Shown: positions 34,332 to 45,100, counted from the first letter of the stretch. The stretch is 64,000 nucleotides of DNA from Subtercola lobariae (GCF_014640255.1 NZ_BMGP01000001.1:310001-374000); one strand, 5' to 3'. The notes: a model not told the origin generated them from the letters alone. Numbers and translations are program-made.

Positions 34332-35771
34332 TTGGAGCTTCGCGATTACCTGAGGATTCTCCGCAAGGGCTGGGTGATTATTCTCGCCCTCGTTCTGGTG
34401 GGAATTGCTGTGGGTTCATTGTTCTCTATCCTGGCCGTGCCGCAGTACTCCGCTTCCAGTAAAGTTTTCGTGTCGGTTCAGTCGGCCGGAACGGTCACCG
34501 AGCTGACTCAGGGCAGCAACTTCACGCAGGGCCAAGTCAAGTCTTACGCCGACATCATCGCCACCCCGGCAGTGCTGCAGCCGGTCATCGATCAGCTTGG
34601 GCTAAAGACAAACGCGCAGAGCTTGGCTGATCATGTCTCCGCAACGACAACCGTCGGTACGGTCGTCGTCGAAATCGGTGTCTCTGACCCGTCGCCGGAG
34701 CTTGCGGCAGAAGTGGCGAATGCGATCGCCGCTAGCTTCGAGGCGACCGTAGCGAAGATTGTGCCGGTTGACTCGACAGGGGTCTCCCCAGTCAAGATCA
34801 CGGTGCTCCAGCAGGCACTTGTTCCGACGACTCCATACTCGCCTAACACTCGGATCAATATCCTGATCGGTGCGATGATCGGTCTCGTGCTCGGCATCGT
34901 CGTCGCGATCCTTCGTTACGCTCTCGACACCCGAGTACGCAACGAGCACGACGTCGAGCTTGTGTCCGCCGCCCCGATCCTTGGCGGAATCGCTTACGAC
35001 TCAAGAACGACCGAGCGCCCCTTGGTCGTGCAAGACGATCCTCGCAGCCCTCGTGCTGAGTCCTTTCGAACACTCCGAACGAACCTTCAGTTTATTGCCG
35101 CCACGAACAAGCCTCGTAGTTACGTGATCACATCATCAGTGCCCGGTGAGGGGAAAAGTACCTCGTCGGCGAACCTGGCCATTGTGACCGCGGCCGCTGG
35201 TACGCGTGTCATCATGATCGACGCCGACCTACGAAAGCCTAAGCTCGCCGAGTATATGGGCATCGAAGGCGGTGCGGGCCTAACCGACGTGTTGGTGGGC
35301 AGGGTCGAACTAGCTGATGTAGTCCAGCGCTGGGGCACCCATTCGCTTGACGTCTTGCCGGCCGGCCGAATCCCGCCGAACCCGAGCGAACTGTTGGGTT
35401 CATCGGCGATGATCGAATTAATCGCCCAGCTCGAGAAGGACTACGACCTGGTTCTCTTCGACGCTCCGCCCCTCTTGCCCGTAACCGATGCCGCTATTCT
35501 TGCCAAACACACCGGTGGCGCTCTCGTGATGGTTGGTTCGGGGCGGGTGCATCGCGGTCAACTCAAGGGGTCAATCGCGGCACTCCAGAACGTCGGCTCG
35601 AGTATCGCTGGAATCGTGCTGACGATGCTCCCGACGAAGGGGCCCGATTCTTATGGCTATGGCCGGTATGGATATGGCTACGGATACGGATACGGCGTAG
35701 ATACGGAGCAATCCAAAAAAGAGAGAACCGAAGCGAAGCGCGCGAAAAAGCGCAAGCCCGCCATCGCATGA
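34332..35771 (+). CDS. Wzc/CapAB-like polysaccharide copolymerase and tyrosine autokinase (copy 2)
   Basis: 479 residues from a TTG (LELRDYLRILRKGW) preceded by GGAAGG. A Wzz domain lies between helices at ~15-35 and ~175-195. The kinase domain has Walker A GEGKSTSSANLA (~residue 272), Walker A' MIDADLRKPK and Walker B LVLFDAPPLLPVTD. The C-terminal tail GRYGYGYGYGYGYG is an extreme Tyr-Gly repeat ahead of a very basic end. It is more canonical than copy 1. The gene ends in an ATGA overlap with the sugar transferase gene, so the two are translationally coupled. Confidence 0.93.
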   Translation: MELRDYLRILRKGWVIILALVLVGIAVGSLFSILAVPQYSASSKVFVSVQSAGTVTELTQGSNFTQGQVKSYADIIATPAVLQPVIDQLGLKTNAQSLADHVSATTTVGTVVVEIGVSDPSPELAAEVANAIAASFEATVAKIVPVDSTGVSPVKITVLQQALVPTTPYSPNTRINILIGAMIGLVLGIVVAILRYALDTRVRNEHDVELVSAAPILGGIAYDSRTTERPLVVQDDPRSPRAESFRTLRTNLQFIAATNKPRSYVITSSVPGEGKSTSSANLAIVTAAAGTRVIMIDADLRKPKLAEYMGIEGGAGLTDVLVGRVELADVVQRWGTHSLDVLPAGRIPPNPSELLGSSAMIELIAQLEKDYDLVLFDAPPLLPVTDAAILAKHTGGALVMVGSGRVHRGQLKGSIAALQNVGSSIAGIVLTMLPTKGPDSYGYGRYGYGYGYGYGVDTEQSKKERTEAKRAKKRKPAIA

Positions 35772-37267
35772 CTCGCGAAGCGGAGACGGCCGCAACCTCG
35801 CGCGACGGGGCCTTACCTTTGCGCGGGTCTGATTGGCGAATGGGCTATGCCCTACGCCTCATGGTGTCCGACCTGATAGCTATTTCCATCGCGACTGTCG
35901 TCACGCAAATCGTCTGGCTCGGACTCGACTTGGCCGACGCAGCGCAATTCGCAGGCGGTAACGGAAATGTTTCTCTGGGCACGTATTCTGTTATCTCTGT
36001 CATTGTCATCCTGAGTTGGATGGTCGTGCTTGGCGTCTATGGTTCTCGAGGCGACCGGGTGGTCGGCACAGGCACGACGGAGTACAAGATAATCGTCGAT
36101 GCAACGCTGCGGCTGTTCGGGCTCTTTGCAATCATCGCGTTTCTCTTTCAGATCGATTTCAGTCGCGGCTACTTCATCATTGCGCTTCCGCTTGGTGCTC
36201 TCGCACTGCTCTTCAGCAGGGTCACCTGGAGGCGATGGCTCAAAGGAAAGCGCCGTAGAGGAGAGTATTCCGCGAGCGTGCTGCTGGTCGGTTCTGAAGT
36301 CACGGCTCTGCACACAGCCAAAGAGCTCGCCCGTCATCCAGAAGCTGGGTATCGGGTTGTAGGGGCGTGTATCCCTAGCGGCATGGTTGCCGACTACTTG
36401 CCCGGCACGGACATTCCTGTGGCCGGAAGCGTCGAACTGATCGGTCCCGCGCTCGAAGCGACGGGGGCGGACACCGTCGTAATCACAAGTTCTGACGAAT
36501 TGTCACCGGCGCGCATCCGCGAACTCAGCTGGTCTCTCGAGCCCGGTCGTCAGCATCTCGTGGTTGCTCCGAGCCTTACAGACATCGGTGGACCGAGGCT
36601 TCACACGCGCCCGGTGGCCGGCCTTCCGCTCATTCATGTGGAGACACCCCGTTACGAGGGATTTAAGCGCTATCAGAAGCGGCTTTTCGATGTGATGTCA
36701 TCGGCTCTTCTAATCGCCTTGCTGGGCCCAGTGCTCCTCGGAATAGCCATGATCGTTCGGTTGAGTACCCCCGGTGGAGTGTTCTTTCGGCAAGAACGTG
36801 TCGGGTTAGATGGAACCCATTTCGATATGCTGAAGTTCCGATCGATGGTGCCGAATGCTGAAGCGCTGCTCGCCGGTCTCGAACAAGAAGAACGTTCCGA
36901 GGGCAACTCCATCCTCTTCAAAATGAAGGATGACCCCCGTGTCACTCCGATTGGGAAAGTGTTGAGGCGATATTCGCTCGATGAGTTACCCCAACTCTTC
37001 AATGTTTTTCGAGGTGAGATGTCGCTGATTGGGCCGAGGCCGCCCTTGCAGAAAGAGGTAGACCTTTACGAATCCCATGTGCACCGCCGGTTCTTGATGA
37101 AGCCGGGGATCACAGGACTTTGGCAAGTCAGTGGTCGGTCAGACCTCTCGTGGGAAGACTCTGTTAGGCTTGATCTTTACTATGTTGAGAATTGGTCGAT
37201 GGTCGGCGATTTCGTCATTCTGATGAAAACCGCGAGAGCTGTCGTTGGTAGCAGTGGCGCGTATTGA
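35768..37267 (+). CDS. Initiating sugar-phosphate transferase, WbaP/CpsE type (copy 1)
   Basis: Undecaprenyl-phosphate sugar phosphotransferase that starts repeat-unit assembly on the lipid carrier. 499 residues: four N-terminal helices (residues ~20-160), a Rossmann-like middle domain (ASVLLVGSEVTALHTAKELA) and a C-terminal PF02397 catalytic domain: KRLFDVMSSALLIALLGPV, KFRSMVPNAEALL, the catalytic Asp-Glu in YSLDELPQLFNVFRGEMSLI, GPRPPL and GITGLWQVSGRSDLSWEDSV. Start ATG overlaps the kinase stop. A close paralogue follows at 37402. Confidence 0.94.
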   Translation: MTREAETAATSRDGALPLRGSDWRMGYALRLMVSDLIAISIATVVTQIVWLGLDLADAAQFAGGNGNVSLGTYSVISVIVILSWMVVLGVYGSRGDRVVGTGTTEYKIIVDATLRLFGLFAIIAFLFQIDFSRGYFIIALPLGALALLFSRVTWRRWLKGKRRRGEYSASVLLVGSEVTALHTAKELARHPEAGYRVVGACIPSGMVADYLPGTDIPVAGSVELIGPALEATGADTVVITSSDELSPARIRELSWSLEPGRQHLVVAPSLTDIGGPRLHTRPVAGLPLIHVETPRYEGFKRYQKRLFDVMSSALLIALLGPVLLGIAMIVRLSTPGGVFFRQERVGLDGTHFDMLKFRSMVPNAEALLAGLEQEERSEGNSILFKMKDDPRVTPIGKVLRRYSLDELPQLFNVFRGEMSLIGPRPPLQKEVDLYESHVHRRFLMKPGITGLWQVSGRSDLSWEDSVRLDLYYVENWSMVGDFVILMKTARAVVGSSGAY

Positions 37268-37339
37268 GCATGCGCGACAGATGTCGAATACGTTAATTTC
37301 TTCGCGAAGGGCTAACTCTTGAGCGATTGACTTCGGTAA

Positions 37340-37358
37340 ATTGGGTCTCTGACCCAAT
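37340..37358. promoter_or_regulatory. ATTGGGTC-TCT-GACCCAAT palindrome upstream of the second sugar transferase
   Basis: A perfect 8-bp inverted repeat with a 3-nt centre lies in the 134-bp gap between the two sugar-transferase genes. Its form suits a dimeric repressor operator or a small attenuating hairpin; no U-tract follows. Confidence 0.4.
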
Positions 37359-37401
37359 ACGCGGAATCACCCGTTTGAAACAGGGGCTTTGGGGGAAAAG
37401 T

Positions 37402-38895
37402 ATGAGTGCTGAAGTGCTTGGCGGGGTGTTACCTGCTATAGAGAAATCGAACACCGCACACCATGATTGGCGACGCTCGTATCGGGCCCGCCTCGCAATC
37501 ACTGACTTTCTCGTGATACTTTGCGCGGTGTTCGCGACGCAGGCGCTGTGGTTCGGCACCGTCTCGAATGAGACGAGTGTCGCCAGCAACCTCAGGTCTT
37601 TCACGATCAGCTATACGTCGCTGTCGCTCCTTCTCGCGGTCTGCTGGACAGGCATACTGAGCGTCTACGGTTCGCGCGGTGACCGAGTTCTCGGTACAGG
37701 GAGCGCTGAGTATCGCATCGTTTTCGATGCAAGTCTTCGGCTATTCGGTGTTTTCGCAATCTTGGCCTTTCTCTTTCAGGTGGACTTCAGCCGTGGCTAC
37801 TTCATCATCGCCTTTCCAGTGGGAACTGTGATTCTTCTTGCCACGCGTGTTCTTTGGCGGCGTTGGCTGAATCACCGCAGGCGCCTCGGTGAGTATTCAG
37901 CTCGCGTCTTGCTCGTCGGCTCTGAAGTCTCCGTTTTACACACTGCGAAACAGTTGGCCGGTCAGCCTCAGGCGGGCTATCGGGTGATTGCAGCGTGTAT
38001 TCCACACGGTCGCACGACGCAGAATCTTGGGGAGACTCGAGTTCCCGTCGCCGGGGGAGTGGAAGACGTTGCCGCGGTCCTGAGGGCCAGCGGTGCGGAT
38101 ACCGTGGTGATCACCAGCTCAGACGAATTGTCTCCTGAACGCATTCGCGAACTGAGCTGGTCACTAGAACCCGGCCGCCAGCACCTCGTCGTTGCTCCAA
38201 GTCTCACGGATATTGGTGGTCCACGCATCCACACCCGGCCGGTTGCGGGACTTCCTTTGATCCACGTGGAGACCCCACGATACGAGGGGTTCAAGCGCTA
38301 TCAAAAGCGGCTCTTCGACGTTATTTCCAGCGCTCTCCTGCTTCTCATCCTTTCGCCGGTCTTGTTGCTCATTGCCACGACCGTTCGGCTCAGCACCGAG
38401 GGGCCCGTTTTCTTTCTGCAAGAGCGCGTCGGGCTCAACGGGTCGACTTTCTTCATGATGAAGTTTCGAACCATGGTGCCGAATGCTGAAGCCTTGCTGA
38501 AGAATTTACAAAACGAGTCGCGCGACTCGGGCAATGCAGTTCTGTTCAAGATGAAGGATGACCCCCGAATCACCCCCATCGGCAAGTGGCTGAGACGATA
38601 CAGCCTTGATGAGCTGCCGCAACTTCTGAATGTTCTTCGCGGGGAGATGTCACTCATAGGTCCTCGGCCACCGCTGCAGAAGGAGGTCGATCAGTACGAC
38701 AGCCACGTGCACCGTAGGTTCCTCATGAAGCCGGGAATAACGGGGCTGTGGCAGGTAAGCGGCAGATCTGATCTGTCTTGGGACGACTCGGTTCGTCTCG
38801 ATCTCTACTACGTGGAAAACTGGTCGATGGTCGGCGACCTTGTCATACTTTTGAAAACCGCCCGCGCCGTCGTCGGAAGCTCGGGAGCATACTGA
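37402..38895 (+). CDS. Initiating sugar-phosphate transferase, WbaP/CpsE type (copy 2)
   Basis: 497 residues from ATG 37402 with GGGGG 6 nt upstream. It has the same layout as copy 1, with long nearly identical blocks (ADTVVITSSDELSP, RIRELSWSLEPGRQHLVVAP, VHRRFLMKPGITGLWQVSGR) and a more divergent N-terminal membrane domain. The catalytic YSLDELPQLLNVLRGEMSLI is intact. The pair looks like a tandem duplication; divergence in the loop after KFRTMVPNAEALL suggests possible donor-sugar specialisation or redundancy. Confidence 0.94.
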   Translation: MSAEVLGGVLPAIEKSNTAHHDWRRSYRARLAITDFLVILCAVFATQALWFGTVSNETSVASNLRSFTISYTSLSLLLAVCWTGILSVYGSRGDRVLGTGSAEYRIVFDASLRLFGVFAILAFLFQVDFSRGYFIIAFPVGTVILLATRVLWRRWLNHRRRLGEYSARVLLVGSEVSVLHTAKQLAGQPQAGYRVIAACIPHGRTTQNLGETRVPVAGGVEDVAAVLRASGADTVVITSSDELSPERIRELSWSLEPGRQHLVVAPSLTDIGGPRIHTRPVAGLPLIHVETPRYEGFKRYQKRLFDVISSALLLLILSPVLLLIATTVRLSTEGPVFFLQERVGLNGSTFFMMKFRTMVPNAEALLKNLQNESRDSGNAVLFKMKDDPRITPIGKWLRRYSLDELPQLLNVLRGEMSLIGPRPPLQKEVDQYDSHVHRRFLMKPGITGLWQVSGRSDLSWDDSVRLDLYYVENWSMVGDLVILLKTARAVVGSSGAY

Positions 38896-38914
38896 GCCGG
38901 CACTCGAACTACGA

Positions 38915-39787
38915 TTGGTGACGAAGATCTCAGACCTCACATCCCTGCTAGGGCGCGCAAAAAAGTACCTCGCAGTCAACAAGAGCATGCGGGAATTGCG
39001 AAATCGCAACAAGACGAGTGATCAATCTCTTCTCTGTGAGGCAGGACCTGTTGTCTCATTGACAACGCATGGTTTGCGGCTCCAGACGGTGTACTACGCG
39101 ATCGAGAGCATTGGGCGTGGCGAATTGAGGCCATCGCGCCTCATTCTTTGGATTGACGAAAGAGACGCACGGAAACCTAGACCGCCTGAGCTCGCGCGTT
39201 TGGTTGCTCGCGGTTTAGAGATCCTGACTACCTCAAACTATGGCCCGCATACGAAGTACTTCCCCTACGTGCAGTCTCGGGATCGCCATACGACGGCGCT
39301 GGTTACAGCAGACGACGATGTGATCTATCCGATCGATTGGCTAAGCAGGCTCAACGCGGCGCACAACTCCCGACCCGATCTCATTCGTGCGATGAAAGTT
39401 CGTCGAGTCGAGCTGCTCAGCAACGGCTTCGCGCCCTATACCACCTGGAAAGCTGTTGCCTCAGTCGACGCGAGCGTACTCAACTTGGCTTTGGGGGTCT
39501 CGGGGGTAATTTATCCACCGGCGTTCCTTGAGGAATTGCACGTCGCGGGCGACTCGTTTCGCCTGGTCAGTCCGAGAGCAGATGACATCTGGTTACACGC
39601 CGTTGCTGTCAGAACCGGATTTTTAGTCGCCCAGGTCTCGGCATCGCCTGAAGGCTATCCGACAGTTCGCGGTACGTTCGAAACGAGTCTCATGAAGACT
39701 AATGTTCTCGATAATCAAAACGACCCTCAAATCCAGGCGACGTACACCGTGGCCGACATCGAGAGACTCGGGCAACCGTCGGCTTGA
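38915..39787 (+). CDS. Putative glycosyltransferase with an ADDDV metal-binding motif
   Basis: 290 residues; TTG 38915 or the adjacent GTG 38918 may be the start. The protein has a central TALVTADDDVIYPIDWLSRL, a DxD-type motif typical of GT-A fold transferases, preceded by SLTTHGLRLQTVYYAIESIG and PSRLILWIDERD, and followed by VSGVIYPPAFL. This pattern resembles GT families found in capsule loci that modify repeat units. Acceptor and donor are unknown. It follows copy 2 of the sugar transferase on the same strand and converges with two minus-strand glycosyltransferase genes. Confidence 0.7.
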   Translation: MVTKISDLTSLLGRAKKYLAVNKSMRELRNRNKTSDQSLLCEAGPVVSLTTHGLRLQTVYYAIESIGRGELRPSRLILWIDERDARKPRPPELARLVARGLEILTTSNYGPHTKYFPYVQSRDRHTTALVTADDDVIYPIDWLSRLNAAHNSRPDLIRAMKVRRVELLSNGFAPYTTWKAVASVDASVLNLALGVSGVIYPPAFLEELHVAGDSFRLVSPRADDIWLHAVAVRTGFLVAQVSASPEGYPTVRGTFETSLMKTNVLDNQNDPQIQATYTVADIERLGQPSA

Positions 39788-39805
39788 TGCGGGTTCGAAG
39801 CTCGG

Positions 39806-40810
39806 TCAGGAGTGTCCTGCCCGATCAACGAATTCGTGCCAGGCTGCGCGAGACTCCAGTCGAAGTTTATTTACCATCATGAGCACCTCGTCTCTATCGG
39901 TTTGTATTGCGCTGGCGATGGCTGATGTCCAACCGTCCGTCTCGGATACGAGCAGCGGGGATTCATGTCCAACTAAATCTTCGAGGCTTGTGTCCGCGGG
40001 CCCTACGATAGGCACTCCGTACTCGAGGGATCTGATCGCAATTCCGCTCTGATAAAACCGTTTGTACGGAACCACGACCGCGTCGCTGGTTCGCAACAGA
40101 TCTTGTAGTTCGGTTTCTTCGACAAATCCTTCAATGACATGCCATCCGGCAATCTGTGGCCATCGTCTCCCTCGGATTTCGAGGGAGACGCCAGGACCAA
40201 TAGATTTGCCGATTTCCTCGAGGGCCGTGACGTCTCGATCGGGCTTGAATTGCCCGAGAACACGAACGATTTTTGGATCGTTGGCACGCGTGCTCTGGGC
40301 GTAATCGATCGGCAGAATGGGGTGAGGCAGTTTGGTAACCATGTTTTCGAAACCGTGCTTTACAACGTCGGCGAGCGCCGCGTCACTATGAACGACTAAA
40401 CCTCGCTTGAACGGTGCCCGACGTGAGAGGAACTGGGAGCGGCGATCGTAGCCAATCGCCGAAACGAGCGGCTCTGGATCATGAACTATGAACTCGATCA
40501 CCGCGCGGCGCCCGAGAACTGCGCCCAGGAGTATGTCGAGATATCCGAGCACCGGCCAGGTCACAAGCACGGTGTTCTTCTTGTCGTTCTTGGCCATTCG
40601 CCGCGCAGAAAGTAGCATGCGCGCATAACGGAGAATCCACGTCAAACGACCCCCCGTAGCCTGTGACGGTTCATAGATGGTAGCAATCGAAACTTCGTAG
40701 CCCGCTCCCTCGAGATTGTCACGCAGTGCCTTTGTGTAGTGGAGCAGTGCGCCACCCAACGTGTTCAAGACGAGAATGCGATGTTCGCTCACCTGATCCG
40801 GCTTATGCAT
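39806..40810 (-). CDS. Glycosyltransferase, GT-B fold (GT4-like)
   Basis: About 334 residues from ATG 40810 (TTG 40834 is possible). It begins RILVLNTLGGALLHYTKALR, has FIVHDPEPLVS and VVHSDAALADVVK in the acceptor half, and GQFKPDRDVTALEEIGKSIG then IEGFVEETELQDLLRTSDAV, VVPYKRFYQSGIAIRSLEYG in the donor half. The usual GT4 E-x7-E is replaced by a degenerate QSGIAIRSLE. It is the second gene of a minus-strand pair with 40856. Confidence 0.75.
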   Translation of the reverse strand: MHKPDQVSEHRILVLNTLGGALLHYTKALRDNLEGAGYEVSIATIYEPSQATGGRLTWILRYARMLLSARRMAKNDKKNTVLVTWPVLGYLDILLGAVLGRRAVIEFIVHDPEPLVSAIGYDRRSQFLSRRAPFKRGLVVHSDAALADVVKHGFENMVTKLPHPILPIDYAQSTRANDPKIVRVLGQFKPDRDVTALEEIGKSIGPGVSLEIRGRRWPQIAGWHVIEGFVEETELQDLLRTSDAVVVPYKRFYQSGIAIRSLEYGVPIVGPADTSLEDLVGHESPLLVSETDGWTSAIASAIQTDRDEVLMMVNKLRLESRAAWHEFVDRAGHS

Positions 40811-40855
40811 TGAGTCACTTTCTATATTCTCCAAGGTGCTCGCCCGTCCTGTACG

Positions 40856-41956
40856 TCAGCGCTCGTGAATCCATGAGTCGGCCTGATATCTGCCTTCGAC
40901 GCGCGGGAGCGATTCGATCACCGTCACGCGGTTCAGTGGATGCTCGATCGCCTTCTGGATCGCAGTCGGCAGTTCGGCGTCGATGTTCGATGCGGATACG
41001 ACGTGATGACCGTGGCGCTGAAGCCACGAATCCAATCCGGTCTGGTCCGTTGTGACCACTGTGAGCCCTTGTGCCAACCCTTCTTTGATGGGCAGCCCGA
41101 CCTGTTCTCGCCATCGGCCATCTGGCATGGAAGGGGCGATCAACGTCACCGCCGTAGCGATCGTCTTCTGCACTTGCGCACGGGGGAGTTGGCCGACATA
41201 GGTACGTCGGCTTGGGTTCAAGGCCACCCATGAGACCACTAAATCGGCGAGTGGTCCCGGGCCGATGATTGTTAGCGTAGCGGTCGGGTTTAACTCTTCG
41301 ACTTCTTCCCAGGCCTTAAGTAGTTCGAGAACCCCTTTCCGCTCTTCCAAAACTCCGACAAAAATGCACGAATCAGGGTCGGGAGTGATTTCTTGGTCGC
41401 CGCTGGCATCAGATGGAAGCTCCTCGAAAACTCGGTTTTCGACTGACTTGACGAACGGGATAGAGAGGTAGAGGTTCCGCGAGCCTTCGCTAGCGAATGC
41501 GATCTTGTCGAGCACGAGTCGGATATAAAGACCAAGACCGAGGCCGAAAGCCCTCACGCAGGCGGCAGGAACCCTTCGATTTCCGCCGATGAGATTGCCC
41601 AGATCATTGTTTTCCATTGCGTAAGTGACCAACACCCGCTTTCGGCCTGTGATGAATCCCGAAAGTTTCCATGTGAGTGCGATAGCGATTCCTGTCGGAA
41701 GGAATCGCACCCAAAGCGGTTCCGGCATCTCGAGCACGGTCGCTCGTGAACCTCGAAGCAGCCTGAGTGCCTGCTTCAGATTTACTTTTCTGAATTGTTT
41801 GGGCACCTCCGACCCGGCGAGGTCGTATTTCTCGGTGAAGTAGAGCATGTGGGCGGGGGTTGTCTCGTAATACCTCGTGATGTGTACCGAGCGAAGTTCG
41901 GGGATCAGTCGAATAGATTCAGGGGCGGTCACCGCAGGCACACAAACTCCGATCAT
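40856..41956 (-). CDS. Glycosyltransferase, GT4 family
   Basis: 366 residues from ATG 41956 (MIGVCVPAVTAPESIRLIPE). The frame is open to 42073, but a TAGCAT -10 box lies just upstream of this ATG inside that extension, so the shorter form is preferred. The donor domain has CIFVGVLEERKGVLELLKAW, IIGPGPLADLVVSW, YVGQLPRAQVQKTIATAVTL and QVGLPIKEGLAQGLTVVTTD, the usual GT4 signature with E-G-L-A. It is divergent from the heparinase-like gene at 42144. Confidence 0.85.
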   Translation of the reverse strand: MIGVCVPAVTAPESIRLIPELRSVHITRYYETTPAHMLYFTEKYDLAGSEVPKQFRKVNLKQALRLLRGSRATVLEMPEPLWVRFLPTGIAIALTWKLSGFITGRKRVLVTYAMENNDLGNLIGGNRRVPAACVRAFGLGLGLYIRLVLDKIAFASEGSRNLYLSIPFVKSVENRVFEELPSDASGDQEITPDPDSCIFVGVLEERKGVLELLKAWEEVEELNPTATLTIIGPGPLADLVVSWVALNPSRRTYVGQLPRAQVQKTIATAVTLIAPSMPDGRWREQVGLPIKEGLAQGLTVVTTDQTGLDSWLQRHGHHVVSASNIDAELPTAIQKAIEHPLNRVTVIESLPRVEGRYQADSWIHER

Positions 41957-42143
41957 CAATCTCGTGTCTTGCCGAATGCTAGCAACGACGTGTGTCGCGC
42001 ATGTGTCGCGACTAACCTGAGAGTTTACTGCGTAAATTTCATACCCCCCATTTCGGGGCCATACTAGGGGCAAGTCGACACCTTTTTAGGGGATTGCGCA
42101 CGGGTCTCCGAGGAGGTAATGCGGGTTCTGTTTGGGGGTAGCT

Positions 42144-45100
42144 TTGCTGAACATTCGAGCGACAACAATAGTTGTGATGATCGCTCTCGCAGCGGTTCTT
42201 GGGGCGGTTCTTACGCCGTTCCAGCCCCTGCCTTCGGCCGCAGCCGCGACGGTCGCCACTGCGGCCACACCAACAGATATCATCGCAGACGTTTCGACCG
42301 CTCATCCTCGATTGCTTCTCACGTCTGCATCGCTGGCAGATCTCAAGGTCGCTGTGATTACGGATGCGACGGCCATGTCTTGGTACAGCACCATTCAAGC
42401 GTCTGCTGACGCGATCATTCCCCTCGCGGTCACGACTTATGACACCTCATCGGGTGACTTACTTTCGGCAAGTCGACAGATTCTCATGCGAACCTATACT
42501 CTTGGTTTGATGTGGCAGATCACCGGCAATACTAAGTACGCCGATCGTCTATGGGCCGAATTGAATGCGGCAGCGTCATTTCCTGACTGGAACCCCTCTC
42601 ATTTCTTAGACACCGCTGAAATGGCCCACGCATTCGGCATTGGCTATGACTGGTTGTACAGTTATCTCTCGGCGACTCAACGCAGTACGCTGACGGCGGC
42701 TGTGGAGAGTAAAGCATTCACTCCTGCGCTCACAACTTATGCTGCCCAGAATTACTGGTCTACTGACACCTCGAACTGGAATGTCGTGAGCAACTCCGGG
42801 CTGAGCATCGCTGCTCTCGCGTTTGCTCAAGACAGCTCGAGCATGTCCGGTCAGATTCTCGATGATGCTCGGGCGAGCATAGTGAACGGGCTCGCGGAAT
42901 ACTCACCCGACGGGGGATACACGGAAGGCATAACCTACTGGTCATACGCCTCGAATTATCTCACGACGTACATCTCATCGCTCGAGTCCTCGACAGGCAA
43001 CGACTACGGGCTTCTAGCTACTCCAGGACTGTCGCAGACCGGTCTGTTTGCGCTCAACCTTTCTGGCCCGAGCGGCAACTTCGCAAACTTCGGAGACGCT
43101 TGGGTGAATGAGCCGATGACCACCCCGCTGCTCGGGTTAGAGTCGTTATACGGCGATTCGACCTTGCGAACGCGAGCTATTGCGGCCACCACCGGCCCCG
43201 ACGCTGTCGACCCCACACCGAAGGCGCTCATTTGGTATGCGGCAGTTCGCGCGACACCCGTGCCGACAGTACCCGCACTTCCGCTCGATACAACCTTTGC
43301 CGAGTATGGAGTTTCGACTCTCCGATCGTCATGGGCGCAACGGCAGGCGACCTTCGTTGCGCTCAAGACTGCTACCGACACGGCGCCTGGTCATTCAGAC
43401 CTTGACGGCGGATCGTTCACGCTCGACGCACTGGGGCAGCAATGGGCTGTCGACCTCGGTGCAGACAGCTACTCGCTGCCCGGATATTTCGACGTCACGA
43501 ACGGTGGGCGATGGAACATCTACAAGAAGCGGGCCGAGGGCCAAAACCGCATCGTGCTCAATCCCGGCACGACCACCAGCGGGCCAGACAGCGATCCGTC
43601 CGCTTCGTCGACTGTGCAGATTGTGAGAGCAGACGCGACGACAGCGAGTGCGGTCACTGACTTGACTTCGTCCTACCCAAGCGCTCTGAACTCGTGGAAG
43701 CGCGGAGTTTCTCTTTTCGACAACCGTACGCAGGTTTTGGTTCAAGACGAGCTGTCTGGCAAATCGAATCTCGACACGTGGTGGTACATGCATACCGCGG
43801 CAGACATAAATATCGCCCCAGACGGAAAGTCGGCCGTGCTTTCTCAGAACGGTCAGCAACTCTTGGCACGAATAGCATCACCGAGTACCGCAACGTTCTC
43901 AATGATGGCCGCCGCGCCACTCTGGACCTCCCCGCAAGTTGATGGCCAGAGTACGAATGCGGGCATCAACAAACTCTCGATCAGAATCAGCGGAACCTCG
44001 ACGGTCAAATTGGCCGTGCAGTTCACGCCCATTACCGGAGCTGCGACTCCCGCGTTAGCAACTGTCACTCCGCTGGCGAACTGGGGAACCGCCGCAACTC
44101 AATACTCTGCGCTGACATCTCTCGCTCTTGATGGCAAGCCTCTTTCAACTTTCACTCCGGGTACGCTCGCCTACCAGGTTCAGGCATCCTCCGTGAGCAC
44201 CCCACCGACTGTCTCGGGGGCATCGACAAGCGGAGCGACCGTGGCCATCACTCAGGCGTCGGCTACTCCCGGTCAGGCGAAGATCGTGGTCACGGAACCC
44301 GGCAAGAGCCCCGTCACTTACACGGTTTCTTTCATGCCCGGGGCTGTGCCCTGGGTCTCACTGACCGCCAGCGTCGATACAGCATCCAATCCGGTATCAG
44401 CCGTTGTCGACAATTCGCTCTATACGAATTGGTCGGTGACAGGTGAACAGTGGATCGCTTTCGACCTTGGTAGGCCACAGACGGTGCAGCACGCAGAGAT
44501 CTACTGGGGGGATGTCGGTGTGACGGGGGCGAAGTACGCCATCAGTGTGTCCAACGACAACATAAATTGGACCGCTGTCTACAACGGTACCGCGAAGCAG
44601 AGCGCTGACGATCAATACGCGTCGTTCACCACGGGGCCGATCGTTCGGCGTTACGTGCGAATTCTTGTATACGGTGATCCGACAAACAAGAAGACCATCA
44701 TTCGAGACGTTAAGTTCATGTCTGAAGACAAGCCCACGCCGGTGAGCCCGACTACCGGTCACTATTCGGCAACGCTTTCGGCCGGCGCGACCCAGTTCAA
44801 CCTGGGAGACAAAACTACGTTGACCTACTCCTTGCTCGACCCGTCGGGTGCCACCGTGCCTGGTTCGACACTTCCGATGTCATTCACGAGTTCGAACTCG
44901 GCCATCGCGTCGATCAATTCGTCGGGTGTGATGACTGCCCTCAAACCAGGGATAGTTACCGTGGGTGTAAAAGTCTGGGTTGCGAATCAATGGGTGTGGG
45001 CGGTGCGAGGAGTCACTATAAAAGACCCTCTCGACGTCGTTATCATGTCGAATCAGGATTCGTACGTGCAGGGAGGCAACTGGACGGCCTCGAATTTCAA

